Position numbers and translations under genes: made by a program. A stretch of DNA of 64,000 nucleotides from Metarhizobium sp964253915. Its GTDB lineage: Bacteria; Pseudomonadota; Alphaproteobacteria; Rhizobiales; Rhizobiaceae. Where the stretch lies: positions 1 to 64,000 of the forward strand of contig NZ_CAXUSG020000013.1 in the NCBI RefSeq assembly GCF_964253915.1, read 5' to 3'. Shown here in pieces: positions 46,097-56,110 of this stretch (within the stretch, counting starts at the first letter, position 1; each line of letters opens with the position of its first letter). The notes under the pieces are model-generated. The model did no database searches. It saw only the letters and a program-made list of their open reading frames with translations, and was not told where the DNA came from.

Positions 46097-47224
46097 GTGA
46101 TTGTAGAGGCATTTCTTCGCTGGGCCGAAAAAGCAAAGACCGCCGACCGGGCGCGTGCTGCAACGGCTTTGGGGCGAGCCTTTCTGATGGCGCGTATCAC
46201 GCCGCATGAACGTGCCGCCGCAGCGATGGCGATGACCTACCTTCTCGATGACCCGTCTCCGCGTGTCCGCCTGGCGCTGGCCGAGGTGCTGGCCGACACG
46301 CCGAAGGCGCCGCGGACGGTGGTGATGTCTCTGGCCGAAGACCAGCCGGAGATCGCCTCGACGATCATCCTGCGTTCGCCAGCGCTGACGGACGCCGATC
46401 TTGTCGATCTCGTCGGGCGGGGAAGCACGATGACACGGGCGCTGGTGGCATCGCGAATCAATCTTTCACGGGCAGTTTCGGCGGCGATTGCCGAGGTGGG
46501 CGAATGGGCGGAGGTCCTGACGCTGCTCGAAAATCCCGGCGCAGAGATATCGCGTATTACGCTGAAGCGGCTGGCGGAACGCCATGGCGCGGACGGCGAC
46601 ATCCGCAGCCTGCTGCTGCACCGCGATGAACTGCCGGCGGATGCCCGGCATCTGCTGATGCTGCGGGTGAGCGAGGCGCTGGCCGGTTTCGACCTCGTGC
46701 GGGTCTCCATCGGCGACGAGCGTGCCCAGAGGGTAACGCGGGAGGCGAGGGATGCCGGCACTGTGTCGCTGGCGGGATCGACCGCCGTGGCGGAACTGCC
46801 GGCGCTTGTCGAGCATCTGCGGATCGACGGGCGGCTGACACCGGCGTTCCTGATGCATGCGCTGTGCAGCGGCAAGGTGGATTTCATCGCCGCCGCGCTT
46901 GTCAATCTTTCCGGGCTCGATGACCGCCGCGTCCGCTCCATCCTGTCGACGGGACGGATGCATGCGTTGCGGGCGCTTTACGAGGCGACCGGCCTGCCGC
47001 GAGACGTCAGTGCGGTTTTCGTCGAGGCGACGCTGTTGTGGCGCCGGGCATCGACCTTGCCGGTTGGCACGATGTTGCAATCGGTTTCGACGCAATTGCT
47101 CGACAGGTTCCGCAGCGAGAGACTCGATGCCACGGCTGAGGGTGAATTGCTGGAAATGGTCGAGAAGCTCAACATTGCCGAGCAGCGGCAGATGGCGCGC
47201 GATTGCGCGACGCTGGCAGCCTGA
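46097..47224 (+). CDS. DUF2336-family protein
   Basis: 375 residues from a GTG at 46097 with GAGG 5 bases upstream (the frame opens at 46043). It is an alpha-helical, HEAT-like protein of the alphaproteobacterial DUF2336 family: MIVEAFLRWAEKAK at the start, LLDDPSPRVRLALAEVLADT and two or more similar repeats. In other alphaproteobacteria family members have been linked to cell-cycle and stress regulation, but the role here is unknown. Confidence 0.85.
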   Translation: MIVEAFLRWAEKAKTADRARAATALGRAFLMARITPHERAAAAMAMTYLLDDPSPRVRLALAEVLADTPKAPRTVVMSLAEDQPEIASTIILRSPALTDADLVDLVGRGSTMTRALVASRINLSRAVSAAIAEVGEWAEVLTLLENPGAEISRITLKRLAERHGADGDIRSLLLHRDELPADARHLLMLRVSEALAGFDLVRVSIGDERAQRVTREARDAGTVSLAGSTAVAELPALVEHLRIDGRLTPAFLMHALCSGKVDFIAAALVNLSGLDDRRVRSILSTGRMHALRALYEATGLPRDVSAVFVEATLLWRRASTLPVGTMLQSVSTQLLDRFRSERLDATAEGELLEMVEKLNIAEQRQMARDCATLAA

Positions 47225-47262
47225 GCGGCTTGCCGCCTCTGTCGCCCGACCCGTAACCCCGT

Positions 47263-48030
47263 TTATTGTGTGTCGCGCACCACGAGGCGGCCGTTCATCG
47301 GCTGCAAAGGCCTCGCATTCATCTGGAACCGTTCCTTGAATTTGGCGATCTGCGCCATGGAAGCGGTGATCGGTGTCGTCATCATATGCCAGCTGACGCC
47401 TTCGCTGCAGGGCGGCGTGGTTAGGGATCCCATGAATTTGAAATAGGTATCCTGCTTCGGCAGGAATTTCGACAGGTCGGTTTCGATCGTCTCCAGCTTG
47501 GCCGTGGCGCCGGATTCTTCCGGAGCGTTCCAGAAAATGTCCTCGAGTTCGGTATTGACCGGACCTTCGTCGATCATCACGCCGACCACGGCAAGCGCGC
47601 CCTTGGCGTTCTTGTGAACAAGGTGCAGTTCCAGCGGATATTCCTTGCCTTCGATATGGTATTCGCTCGGCGTGTGGAAATGGAACTGCACCAGCTGGTA
47701 TTCCTCGCCATCGGTGACGATGGTGTGGCCGGCCGGGACGTTGACCTGGATCGTGTGGCCGTTGTTGACGATCTCCGTCGGGATGGTTCCGTAGCGGAAC
47801 CGGATCGCCGGAAGGTCCTCCGTGCTGGTGGACAGGATGTCGATCGGCGACTGGACCTGGCCAAGTTCGCAAGCATGAAAACTCTCGTTCAGCACCGCCC
47901 AGTGTTCCGGCCCTTGCGGGCCGTCATAAGTCCAGTGGACGTCATGGGAATCGACCGCTCCTGCGGTCGAGGCAGAGAGTGCTACGAAAAGCGAAAGGGT
48001 CAGCAGGCGGTGCATGGCAGAGATCCGCAT
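47263..48030 (-). CDS. alpha-class carbonic anhydrase, exported
   Basis: 255 residues with a signal peptide (LLTLSLFVALSASTAGA). The zinc ligands of alpha carbonic anhydrases are clear: His118 and His120 (QFHFHTPSEY) and His137 (ELHLVHKN), numbered from a TTG one codon upstream. TTPPCSEGVSWHM is also typical. It interconverts CO2 and bicarbonate in the periplasm. ATG at 48030 or 48015. Monocistronic. Confidence 0.95.
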   Translation of the reverse strand: MRISAMHRLLTLSLFVALSASTAGAVDSHDVHWTYDGPQGPEHWAVLNESFHACELGQVQSPIDILSTSTEDLPAIRFRYGTIPTEIVNNGHTIQVNVPAGHTIVTDGEEYQLVQFHFHTPSEYHIEGKEYPLELHLVHKNAKGALAVVGVMIDEGPVNTELEDIFWNAPEESGATAKLETIETDLSKFLPKQDTYFKFMGSLTTPPCSEGVSWHMMTTPITASMAQIAKFKERFQMNARPLQPMNGRLVVRDTQ

Positions 48031-48139
48031 CAAGAACTCGGTTGGAGCGGAGGATAGCGGACGGGCTATGAATCTTCCGTTATCGTGCCTCTTCCCGCCG
48101 GCTTGACGCCTGGCCGATGCTTATGTTCAAGACTGCGGC

Positions 48140-48622
48140 ATGCAATTTTCCGCGGGGACAGACGTGACGATTACCATCAGCAGAGAGCTGCCACGCCAGG
48201 ATGGCGTGATCCGCCTTCTTGAAATGTCAGATGCCTATATGGCCTCGCTGTATCCGGCCGAAAGCAATCACCTCGTCGATGTGTCTTCGCTGGAAGGCGA
48301 CGCCGTGAGTTTTTTCGTCGTTCGGCGGGATGGGGCTGTCGTCGGTTGCGGCGCTCTGGTGGCGGCGGCTGACGGAACGGCGGAAATGAAACGGGTCTTC
48401 GTCGATCCGGCCGCGCGTGGCCTGAAGATCGGCAACCTTTTGATGGCGAAGCTTGAAGATCATGCCAGGGAGAGCGGCTTTTCGGCGATCCGGCTGGAGA
48501 CGGGCATCAGCCAGCCGGAAGCGATCGGGCTTTATCGCCGCAGCGGTTATGTGGAGATCGGTCCCTTTGGCAATTATGCTGCCGACCCGTTGAGCATTTT
48601 CATGGAAAAACGGTTGGACTGA
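48140..48622 (+). CDS. GNAT-family N-acetyltransferase
   Basis: 160 residues with a complete GNAT fold: VVGCGALVAAADGTAEMKRV, acetyl-CoA loop PAARGLKIGNLLMAKLEDHA, and AIGLYRRSGYVEIGPFG. Substrate unknown. The stop is only 3 bases from that of the convergent AI-2E transporter gene. Confidence 0.9.
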   Translation: MQFSAGTDVTITISRELPRQDGVIRLLEMSDAYMASLYPAESNHLVDVSSLEGDAVSFFVVRRDGAVVGCGALVAAADGTAEMKRVFVDPAARGLKIGNLLMAKLEDHARESGFSAIRLETGISQPEAIGLYRRSGYVEIGPFGNYAADPLSIFMEKRLD

Positions 48623-48625
48623 CTG

Positions 48626-49849
48626 TCAGGCCGCCGATTCTTCTTCCTGCTTGACGAGGGGCGGAGAGGCCGGTTTCGCCGTCGCGGTGACCGTGGTCTG
48701 GTCGGCGGGCTGAGCCTGCGCCTCCTCGGCGGAGATTTCCGCCTCGCGCAGCCATTCGCGCCAGATTGCCACCAGAAGAGCCATCAGCACCGGACCGATG
48801 AACAGGCCGAGGAAACCCATCGTCTTGACGCCGCCGATCAGGCCGAAGAAGGTCGGCAGGAACGGCAGCTTGATCGGGCCGCCGACGAGCCTTGGACGCA
48901 GCGTCTTGTCGACGATGAACAATTCCACCGAGCCCCAGACGAACAGGCCGATGCCGGCAATGGGCGTGCCGCTGGCGACGAGATAGATCGAGATCAGCGT
49001 GAAAGACAGCGGCGCGCCGCCCGGTATCAGCGCCATCACGCCCGTCAGCACGCCGAGCGTTACCGGCGAGGGGACGCCGGCGATCCAGTAGGCGATGCCG
49101 AGCACGATGCCTTCGCCGATGGCGATCAGCGTCATGCCGGTGACCGTGGAGCTGATGGTGGCCGGCACGACGCGGGAAATGCGTTCCCAGCGGGTGGGCA
49201 GGATACGCTCGCCGAGCAGATCGACCTGTTTCGCGAAGGCTTCGCCATTGCGATAGACGAAGAACAGCGCGATCATCATGAACAGCAGGGTGAGGAACAG
49301 GTGGAAGGCGCCACCGCCGGCGGCCAGGACCGCCCTGTAGATATTGCCGATATTGGCGCCGCTCGCCACCTGCATCAACGCGCCGATCGAGCCGGGCGTG
49401 GAAATGTGTTTTGTCCACTGCTCGCCGATCCAGGGTCCGACGCCGGGAAGCGCGACCATCCATTCCGGTACGGGAGCCCCGTCGCGATTGGCTTCGACCA
49501 CCCACATGAACCACTGCCGCACTTCATCTATCGTATAGAAGACGGCCATGGTGATCGGCACGACGAGGAAGGCAAGGATCAGCGTGATGGCGATCGTCGC
49601 GGCGATGGTGCTGTTGCCGCCGACATTGCGCTGCAGTTTCGAATAGATCGGCCAGCTTGCGAAGCCGATGACCAGGGCGGCGAGAACCGGCACCAGGAAA
49701 CCGTGGAAGAAATAGATACCGGCGAGAAAGACCAGCACCAGAAGCCAGCGGGCGGCCGAGAGCGGCGGGATCAGGGCGGCGCGGGGCGGGGTCGACGGAC
49801 CGAGCCATCGCGGCTCGCCGCGGCTTCGTGTTGGATCAGGGACGGTCAA
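48626..49849 (-). CDS. AI-2E family transporter (PerM/TqsA-like)
   Basis: 407 residues, about eight membrane helices, of the AI-2E exporter family (FHGFLVPVLAALVIGFASWP near the N-terminus; ALIPGGAPLSFTLISIYLVA; FGLIGGVKTMGFLGLFIGPV near the C-terminus). Characterised members export autoinducer-2 or act as ion antiporters; substrate here unknown. The C-terminal 45 residues are cytoplasmic and Glu/Gln/Pro-rich. Confidence 0.9.
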   Translation of the reverse strand: MTVPDPTRSRGEPRWLGPSTPPRAALIPPLSAARWLLVLVFLAGIYFFHGFLVPVLAALVIGFASWPIYSKLQRNVGGNSTIAATIAITLILAFLVVPITMAVFYTIDEVRQWFMWVVEANRDGAPVPEWMVALPGVGPWIGEQWTKHISTPGSIGALMQVASGANIGNIYRAVLAAGGGAFHLFLTLLFMMIALFFVYRNGEAFAKQVDLLGERILPTRWERISRVVPATISSTVTGMTLIAIGEGIVLGIAYWIAGVPSPVTLGVLTGVMALIPGGAPLSFTLISIYLVASGTPIAGIGLFVWGSVELFIVDKTLRPRLVGGPIKLPFLPTFFGLIGGVKTMGFLGLFIGPVLMALLVAIWREWLREAEISAEEAQAQPADQTTVTATAKPASPPLVKQEEESAA

Positions 49850-50054
49850 GACAGCTTCTTTACAGGTTCGCGTTTGCCACAGACTATGGGTGATCGAAGC
49901 CGGCGTTTCAAGCTTGCGTCCGCATGTGCGGTTGCCGTTTCCTCTACCCCGTCACGATCCTAGCAGCCAATCTCTAAAACATTATGGCGGGACAGGGTTT
50001 ATCGATTGCTGCACGGCGATGCGGCGGTCTTGCGCGGCCGCATCGCCGATAGCA

Positions 50055-52097
50055 TCAGATATCGAGATTTTCGGCGAAGGCGGCCCTGTCCTGGATGAAG
50101 CGAAAGCGGGCCTCGGGCTTGGTGCCCATCAGCGCGTCGACCGCATCGCGGGTGCCTTCGAAATCCACCTCGTCGATGGCGACGCGCAAAAGCGTGCGTT
50201 TCGACGGGTCCATGGTGGTCTCCTTGAGCTGCGCCGGCATCATCTCGCCAAGGCCCTTGAAGCGGCCGATTTCGACCTTCTTGCCCTTGAAGGTGGTTTC
50301 CATCAGCTCCTGCCGGTGCCCGTCGTCGCGGGCATACAGCGTCTTGCCGCCCTGCGTCATGCGGTAGAGCGGCGGTACGGCGAGGAACAGATGGCCGCCG
50401 CGGACCAGCTCGGGCATTTCCTGGTAGAACAGGGTGATCAGCAGCGAGGCGATATGGGCGCCATCGACGTCGGCATCGGTCATGATGATGATGCGTTCGT
50501 AGCGCAGGTCTTCTTCGCGGTACTTGGTGCGCGTGCCGCAGCCGAGTGCCTGGATGAGATCGGCGATCTGCTGGTTGGCGGACAATTTGTCACGGCCGGC
50601 GCTGGCGACGTTCAGGATCTTGCCGCGCAAGGGCAGGATCGCCTGGTTGGCGCGATTGCGCGCCTGCTTGGCGGAGCCACCAGCCGAATCGCCCTCGACG
50701 ATGAACAGTTCGGCGCCTTCGGCGGTGTTTTGGGAGCAATCGGCAAGCTTGCCGGGCAGGCGCAGCTTGCGCACCGCCGTCTTGCGGTTGACTTCCTTTT
50801 CCTTGCGGCGGCGGACACGTTCGTCGGCGCGTTCGATCACCCATTCGAGCAGCTTGGCGGCTTCGGCGGGGTTGTCGGCGAGGTAGTGGTCGAAGGGGTC
50901 GCGCAACGCGTTCTCGACGATGCGCTGGGCTTCGACTGTGGCGAGCTTGTCCTTGGTCTGGCCGACGAATTCCGGTTCGCGGATGAAGACGGAGAGCATG
51001 CCGACGGCCGAAATCATCACGTCGTCGGTGGTGACGATGGCGGCGCGCTTGTTCTGCGTCAACTCGGCGTAGTTTTTCAGGCCCTTGGTGAGCGCGATGC
51101 GCAGGCCGGCCTCATGCGTGCCGCCTTCGGGCGTCGGGATGGTGTTGCAGTAGGAATGGATCTGCTGGTCGCCGCCATACCAGGTGACGGCCCATTCCAT
51201 CGCGCCGTGGCCGCCGGTCTTTTCCGTGCGGCCGGAAAAGATTTCGCGGGTGACGGTGAATTCCTTGCCGAGCGTCGCCTGCAGGTAGTCCTTCAGGCCG
51301 CCGGGGAAATGGAAGACGGCCTTTTCGGGATATTCCGAACCTTCCGGCAGGACGCCGGGATCGCAACTCCAGCGGATCTCGACGCCGCCGAACAGATAGG
51401 CTTTCGACCGCGCCATGCGGAAGATGCGGCCCGGATCGAAACGGACGTGGTCGCCGAAGATCTGCGGGTCCGGATGGAAGCGCACGCGGGTGCCGCGCCG
51501 ATTGTGGACGTCGCCCAGCTCCTCCAGACCGCCCTGTGGCAGGCCACGCGAAAAGCGCTGGCGATAGAGCTTGCGATTTCTCGCCACCTCGACTTCGAGA
51601 AGATCGGAGAGGGCATTGACGACCGAAACGCCGACGCCGTGCAGGCCGCCTGAAGTCTCGTAGGCCTTGCCGTCGAACTTGCCGCCGGCGTGCAGCTTGG
51701 TCATGATCACTTCGAGCGTCGACTTGCCGGGAACCTGCGGGTGGTTTTCCACCGGGATACCGCGGCCGTTGTCGGTGACGGTCAGGAAGCCCTGCGTGTC
51801 CATGTGCACTTCGATGAAGTTGGCATGGCCGGCGACCGCCTCGTCCATCGAGTTGTCGATGACTTCGGCAAAGAGATGGTGCAGCGCCTTTTCGTCGGTG
51901 CCGCCGATGTACATACCGGGACGCATGCGCACCGGCTCCAGCCCTTCGAGCACCCGGATCGCCGAGGCGTCGTAGGTGTCGCTGGAGGTTGCCGGGGGCG
52001 CCGGGCTGCGTGTTGCGGGCTTGGCGGCGGGCGCCATGGCCTGCGGTTCCGGCTGCGGCGGCGCCGGGACTGCGGAAAAGAGATCGTTGTTATCCAT
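50055..52097 (-). CDS. parE: DNA topoisomerase IV subunit B
   Basis: 680 residues. GHKL ATPase (EVIDNSMDEAVAGHA, TDNGRGIPVE, GGLHGVGVSVVNAL), transducer, and TOPRIM domain (EGDSAGGSAKQARNR; DADVDGAHIASLL). The length and the absence of the large TOPRIM insertion of proteobacterial GyrB indicate ParE. It decatenates chromosomes with ParC (not in this window). A 40-residue Pro/Ala-rich N-terminal extension precedes the ATPase. Confidence 0.95.
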   Translation of the reverse strand: MDNNDLFSAVPAPPQPEPQAMAPAAKPATRSPAPPATSSDTYDASAIRVLEGLEPVRMRPGMYIGGTDEKALHHLFAEVIDNSMDEAVAGHANFIEVHMDTQGFLTVTDNGRGIPVENHPQVPGKSTLEVIMTKLHAGGKFDGKAYETSGGLHGVGVSVVNALSDLLEVEVARNRKLYRQRFSRGLPQGGLEELGDVHNRRGTRVRFHPDPQIFGDHVRFDPGRIFRMARSKAYLFGGVEIRWSCDPGVLPEGSEYPEKAVFHFPGGLKDYLQATLGKEFTVTREIFSGRTEKTGGHGAMEWAVTWYGGDQQIHSYCNTIPTPEGGTHEAGLRIALTKGLKNYAELTQNKRAAIVTTDDVMISAVGMLSVFIREPEFVGQTKDKLATVEAQRIVENALRDPFDHYLADNPAEAAKLLEWVIERADERVRRRKEKEVNRKTAVRKLRLPGKLADCSQNTAEGAELFIVEGDSAGGSAKQARNRANQAILPLRGKILNVASAGRDKLSANQQIADLIQALGCGTRTKYREEDLRYERIIIMTDADVDGAHIASLLITLFYQEMPELVRGGHLFLAVPPLYRMTQGGKTLYARDDGHRQELMETTFKGKKVEIGRFKGLGEMMPAQLKETTMDPSKRTLLRVAIDEVDFEGTRDAVDALMGTKPEARFRFIQDRAAFAENLDI

Positions 52098-52337
52098 CGA
52101 ATTCTTCAGATCTTATCCTTCAAGGCCGATCGGGCCGGCGCTGGGAGAACGCGGCGCTCGGACGGCCAACGCATTTGTACCTGCTTTGTTCGTCAGGCCG
52201 CGAATCACCGGGATTATGCCGGAAACCCTGCAAAAGCGCGATGCCCGGCAAATCAGCGGCAAACTTTGGCATCAGGATTGCTTTGCGGAGCCGGGGATGG
52301 CAAGGCAGAACCGCAGTGCAAAGGAACGGGGCGGCAC

Positions 52338-53216
52338 ATGTCCACAACTCATTTCCGGATTCTTGCTTTGACGGCGCTTCTGGCCGCGTTTTTTTCGCCG
52401 GCCGCGGCGGGCGCGAAAGCGCTGCAGCCCTTCAAGGACGAGCTGTTTTCCGCCCAGACGGTGCTGGAAGGCCGCGACAACGGCGATTTCCAGCGCATCG
52501 ACTACCAGAAAATGCGCGACATCTACGAGCGTGACCAGATCCCCGAGCAGCGGGTGAAGCGGCGTTTCGTCGATCTTGGCATCAAGAAATATCAGGCCAA
52601 CGAAACGCTGGGGCTTGGCGAGCGGAAGCTCGATCTCTTTCGTGCCGGACCGGCCCAGAACGCCGCCTTTACGGTGATCTTCGTCCACGGTCGCGGCGGC
52701 GACCGGCGGCTGGGTGCCAACGACTACAGGTTCGGGGGGAATTTCAACCGGCTGAAGAACCTGGCTGTCAGAAATGGCGGTGTCTATTATGCGCCGAGCG
52801 TGCGCAGTTTCGACGCTGCGGGCGTTTCCGATGTCGCCGGGCTGATCCGCTATGCAGCGGCGCAATCGCCGGGAAAACCGGTGATCCTGTCCTGCGCCTC
52901 GATGGGCAGCTTCGTCTGTTGGGGGGTGACACGCGAGACGGAGGCGGGCCTGCTGTCGGGCATGGTGATCCTCGGCGGTGCGACCGACCCCGATTTTACG
53001 GAGAGCGTTTTCCACAAGGCGAAGCTGCCGATCGCATTCTTTCACGGAAGCGAGGATAGCGTTTATGCCGCAACGGATCAGATCGCCTTCTACGACCGGC
53101 TGCACAAGGCCGGCTATCCGGCTCGCTTCACTCTGTTCGAGACGGGTTCGCACGGCACGCCGATCCGCATGATCGACTGGCGTGCGACGCTGAACTGGCT
53201 GCTTGCGGGCCGTTGA
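52338..53216 (+). CDS. exported alpha/beta hydrolase-like protein
   Basis: 292 residues with a signal peptide (FRILALTALLAAFFSPAAAGA). The hydrolase core begins FTVIFVHGRGGDRRLGANDY. The expected nucleophile elbow reads SCASMGSFVCW (Ser in CASMG), and the C-terminal segment FETGSHGTPIRM supplies a His; FHGSEDSVY supplies the acid. Likely a periplasmic esterase or lipase-type enzyme. The stop overlaps the start of the FAD-binding protein (TGATG). Confidence 0.82.
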   Translation: MSTTHFRILALTALLAAFFSPAAAGAKALQPFKDELFSAQTVLEGRDNGDFQRIDYQKMRDIYERDQIPEQRVKRRFVDLGIKKYQANETLGLGERKLDLFRAGPAQNAAFTVIFVHGRGGDRRLGANDYRFGGNFNRLKNLAVRNGGVYYAPSVRSFDAAGVSDVAGLIRYAAAQSPGKPVILSCASMGSFVCWGVTRETEAGLLSGMVILGGATDPDFTESVFHKAKLPIAFFHGSEDSVYAATDQIAFYDRLHKAGYPARFTLFETGSHGTPIRMIDWRATLNWLLAGR

Positions 53217-54445
53217 TGGGGATGGCGGCACCGGACGAGCGCAATCTGTCGGACAGGCAAACCGTTTCTGCCGATCGTTTCGAAAACGAGGCCGTCGATC
53301 TGGGCGGACCGTTTCTCGGCGTCGGTGGACGCCTTTCCGGCGGGGCGCTTGTCCGCGGTGGCGGCATGCTGATCGACATGCGGTCGCGCAACCGCATCCT
53401 CTCCTTCGATCCGGGCACCGGCGTCATCGATTGCGAGGCCGGGGTGACGTTGCGGGCCATTGTCGGCAAGGCGGCGGTGCAGCGGTTCTTCCTGCCCGTC
53501 ACGACAGGCAGCGCTGCGGCAAGCATCGGCGGGATGGCTGCTGCCGATCCTGCCGGGCGGAATGCGCTGCAGCGCGGCCGGTTTTCGGAACATGTTCGGT
53601 CTTTGCGGCTGATTAGAAGTTCGGGCGAGGTGCTGACCTGCTCGCGTCAGGACAATGCAGCGCTGTTTGCCGCGACGCTGGGCGGATACGGCCTGACGGG
53701 GCTGATCCTTTCCGTCGAACTGCAGTTGATGAAGGTGCCTTCGGCGCATGTGCAGCGCCACCTCCTGCGTTTTTCCGCGCCGGAGGATGGGCTGGCGCTC
53801 GCCCGCGAGCGGGCGGAACTGCATGAATATGCCTGGGCCTGGCTGGATATGGCGGGACGCGGCATCGTCATCGCCGCCGATCACGCCGATGCCGGTTCGG
53901 ACCTGCCGGATATGCCGAAACGTCGCCGCCTGCCTCTGACCGTGCCGTTGCTGCCGTGGTTTTTTCATCCGCGCGTTGTCCAGGCGGCTGGCAGGGTTGC
54001 CTGGTACGGGTTGAGGGGCGGGGAAGCGGCGAAGACGGTGGCGTGGTGGGATTTCTTCTGGCCGCTGGAGGCGTCGCCGTGGTCCGGCGGGGCGCTGCTG
54101 CCGGCAGCCTTCCGGCGTTTTGCCGTGGAATTGGCGCCGCAGGCGGCGGCTGAATTTTTGGAGGCGTGCCGGGCAGCGCTGCGGATGGCGGGAAAGGCAC
54201 CTGTTCTCACGGAATTCCGGCCGGGCGGCGATTGCGATGGCATTCTGATCGTACTCCCGGAGGACGGGCGCCCGACCACGGCGCTCATCGGTCACCTGGC
54301 GGCGATTGCCCGGACGTTTGGCGCCCGGCGCCTGCCGGTCGATATCGACCTTTCCGGAGAGGGCGCGTGGCCGGTGCCGGCATCGCTGCATGGCTGGCGA
54401 GACCCGCGCTTTTCCGCCGAGCTCTGGGCAGGTGGCAAAAATTAA
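53216..54445 (+). CDS. FAD-binding oxidoreductase (FAD_binding_4 type)
   Basis: 409 residues. The N-terminal two thirds of a PCMH-type FAD domain is visible: GGRLSGGALVRGGGMLIDMR, FDPGTGVIDCEAGVTLRAIV, and VTTGSAAASIGGMAAADPAG, then GGYGLTGLILSVELQL. The C-terminal part resembles DprE1-like sugar oxidases only loosely. The substrate is not predictable. Translationally coupled to the hydrolase gene, so they may act in one pathway, one outside and one inside the cell. Confidence 0.83.
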   Translation: MGMAAPDERNLSDRQTVSADRFENEAVDLGGPFLGVGGRLSGGALVRGGGMLIDMRSRNRILSFDPGTGVIDCEAGVTLRAIVGKAAVQRFFLPVTTGSAAASIGGMAAADPAGRNALQRGRFSEHVRSLRLIRSSGEVLTCSRQDNAALFAATLGGYGLTGLILSVELQLMKVPSAHVQRHLLRFSAPEDGLALARERAELHEYAWAWLDMAGRGIVIAADHADAGSDLPDMPKRRRLPLTVPLLPWFFHPRVVQAAGRVAWYGLRGGEAAKTVAWWDFFWPLEASPWSGGALLPAAFRRFAVELAPQAAAEFLEACRAALRMAGKAPVLTEFRPGGDCDGILIVLPEDGRPTTALIGHLAAIARTFGARRLPVDIDLSGEGAWPVPASLHGWRDPRFSAELWAGGKN

Positions 54446-54653
54446 CTGTACCTTTTCGGAAAACTTTCGCTTTCCGCGAAAATCTTGCCGGAAATCGTTG
54501 ATTCCGAGCCTATTCCGACTATGAAAGGGTGTAAGTGCAGGGGGAAGGGGCGCGCAGGCAGGCTTTCCGGCCTATCGCTGGCCTAAGGGAAGATTCCGCT
54601 ACGTCAGCCTTTCTCCGGCATTCAAGTCTCGTTAACCAAGAATGGACTGTCTG

Positions 54654-55424
54654 ATGACCCCGGATGTTCGCCCGCTTGTTGCGGGAAACTGGAAAATGAA
54701 CGGCACGCGTGCCTCTCTTGACCAGATCAAGGCGATGGCTGAAGGCGTCCTGTCGCCTCTCTCGGACAAGGTCGAGACGTTGATCTGCCCGCCGGCGACC
54801 CTGCTTTACGTTGCTACCGCGCTGTGCACCGACAGCCCGCTCGCCATCGGCGCGCAGGATTGCCATCAGAATGCTTCCGGCGCCCATACGGGGGAAATTT
54901 CGGCGGAAATGATTGCCGATTGCTTCGGCACTTATGTGATCGTCGGCCATTCGGAGCGGCGGACGGACCATGCCGAGACCGATCACCTGGTGCGCGCCAA
55001 GGCGATTGCCGCGCATGCGGCCGATCTGACCGCGATCGTCTGCATCGGCGAAACCGCCGAACAGCGCCAGGCCGGCCAGACGCTGGACATCCTGAAGCGG
55101 CAGCTTGCCGGCTCGGTTCCGGACGAGGCGACCGCGGAAAACACTGTTATTGCTTATGAGCCCGTCTGGGCGATCGGCACCGGCCTGACGCCGACGGTGA
55201 AGGACATTGAGGAGGCGCATGCCTTCATGCGCAAGGAACTGGTGGCCCGCTTCGGAGACCAGGGCAAGACGATGCGCATTCTCTACGGTGGCTCGGTGAA
55301 ACCCGGCAATGCCAAGGAATTGATGGGTGTCGCCAATGTCGATGGCGCATTGATCGGCGGCGCGAGCTTGAAAGCCTCCGATTTCCTCGCCATCTATCGG
55401 GCATACGAAGAATTGCTGGCTTGA
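54654..55424 (+). CDS. tpiA: triosephosphate isomerase
   Basis: 256 residues with Lys14 (NWKMNG), His99 (VGHSERR) and Glu169 (AYEPVWAIGTG) as catalytic residues, and the phosphate-binding GGSVKPGNAKEL. ATG at 54654; an ATG at 54642 in frame would add 4 residues. It is followed by secG and pyrG, an order common in rhizobia. Confidence 0.98.
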   Translation: MTPDVRPLVAGNWKMNGTRASLDQIKAMAEGVLSPLSDKVETLICPPATLLYVATALCTDSPLAIGAQDCHQNASGAHTGEISAEMIADCFGTYVIVGHSERRTDHAETDHLVRAKAIAAHAADLTAIVCIGETAEQRQAGQTLDILKRQLAGSVPDEATAENTVIAYEPVWAIGTGLTPTVKDIEEAHAFMRKELVARFGDQGKTMRILYGGSVKPGNAKELMGVANVDGALIGGASLKASDFLAIYRAYEELLA

Positions 55425-55525
55425 CGTCTTCAAAATGCCATGGGGGCTTGGAATAGACGAAAGCCTCATGTAAAGAGCCGCCAACGCGTTTTGACTTTGC
55501 CCGCAAGGGACAGGACTGGAAACCC

Positions 55526-55963
55526 ATGCAGACCGTATTGATCGTCGTTCACCTCATGATCGTGCTGGCGCTTGTCGGCGTCGTGCTGATTCAGCGCTCC
55601 GAAGGCGGCGGCCTTGGCATCGGCGGCGGTTCCGGTTTCATGTCGGCCCGCGGCACGGCCAACGCGCTGACCCGCACGACCGCCATTCTCGCCACGCTGT
55701 TCTTCATCACTTCGCTGGCGATGGGCATCCTGGCACGCTACGAATCGCGTCCGAGCGACATTCTCGACCGTATCCAGAGCACGACGGGCCAGGGCAACGG
55801 CGTCCTCGACCAGCTCGGCGGTACGACGAACACCAATGGCCAGCCTGCGACCAACACCGATGGTGCCGTTCCGGCAACCGGTGACGCGCAGCCGACGACC
55901 GGCGACGGCGCGTCGACGACCACGACGAACACCAACACGACCGGCGTTCCGACGGGTCAGTAA
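55526..55963 (+). CDS. secG: preprotein translocase subunit SecG
   Basis: 145 residues. Two membrane helices (MQTVLIVVHLMIVLALVGVV and TTAILATLFFITSLAMGIL) flank GGGLGIGGGSGFMSARG, the SecG signature. The C-terminal 60 residues are a Thr/Asn/Gln-rich low-complexity tail, longer than in enterobacterial SecG (about 110 residues) but usual in rhizobia. Part of the SecYEG channel. Confidence 0.96.
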   Translation: MQTVLIVVHLMIVLALVGVVLIQRSEGGGLGIGGGSGFMSARGTANALTRTTAILATLFFITSLAMGILARYESRPSDILDRIQSTTGQGNGVLDQLGGTTNTNGQPATNTDGAVPATGDAQPTTGDGASTTTTNTNTTGVPTGQ

Positions 55964-55984
55964 CAGACTTCTCAGAGTCAAGCG

Positions 55985-56014
55985 CCGGCAGGCTCGAAAG
56001 ACCCTGCCGGTTTT
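55985..56014 (+). terminator. rho-independent terminator of secG
   Basis: CCGGCAGG (55985-55992) pairs with CCTGCCGG (56003-56010) across a 10-base loop, followed by TTTTCTTTT. pyrG therefore needs its own promoter in the next 90 bases. Confidence 0.92.
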
Positions 56015-56110
56015 CTTTTGTTGATTATCCACCGCCAGATCCCGAAAAATTCATATGATGGATTTTTGGGGCTGGTGGAATCGTTTGTGAAAAGGTAACC
56101 GGTGACTCCC

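Noticed and set aside
46466..47872. 468-codon minus-strand frame
   Set aside because: Antisense to the DUF2336 gene and a shifted frame of the carbonic anhydrase gene; Arg/Gln/His-rich shadow.
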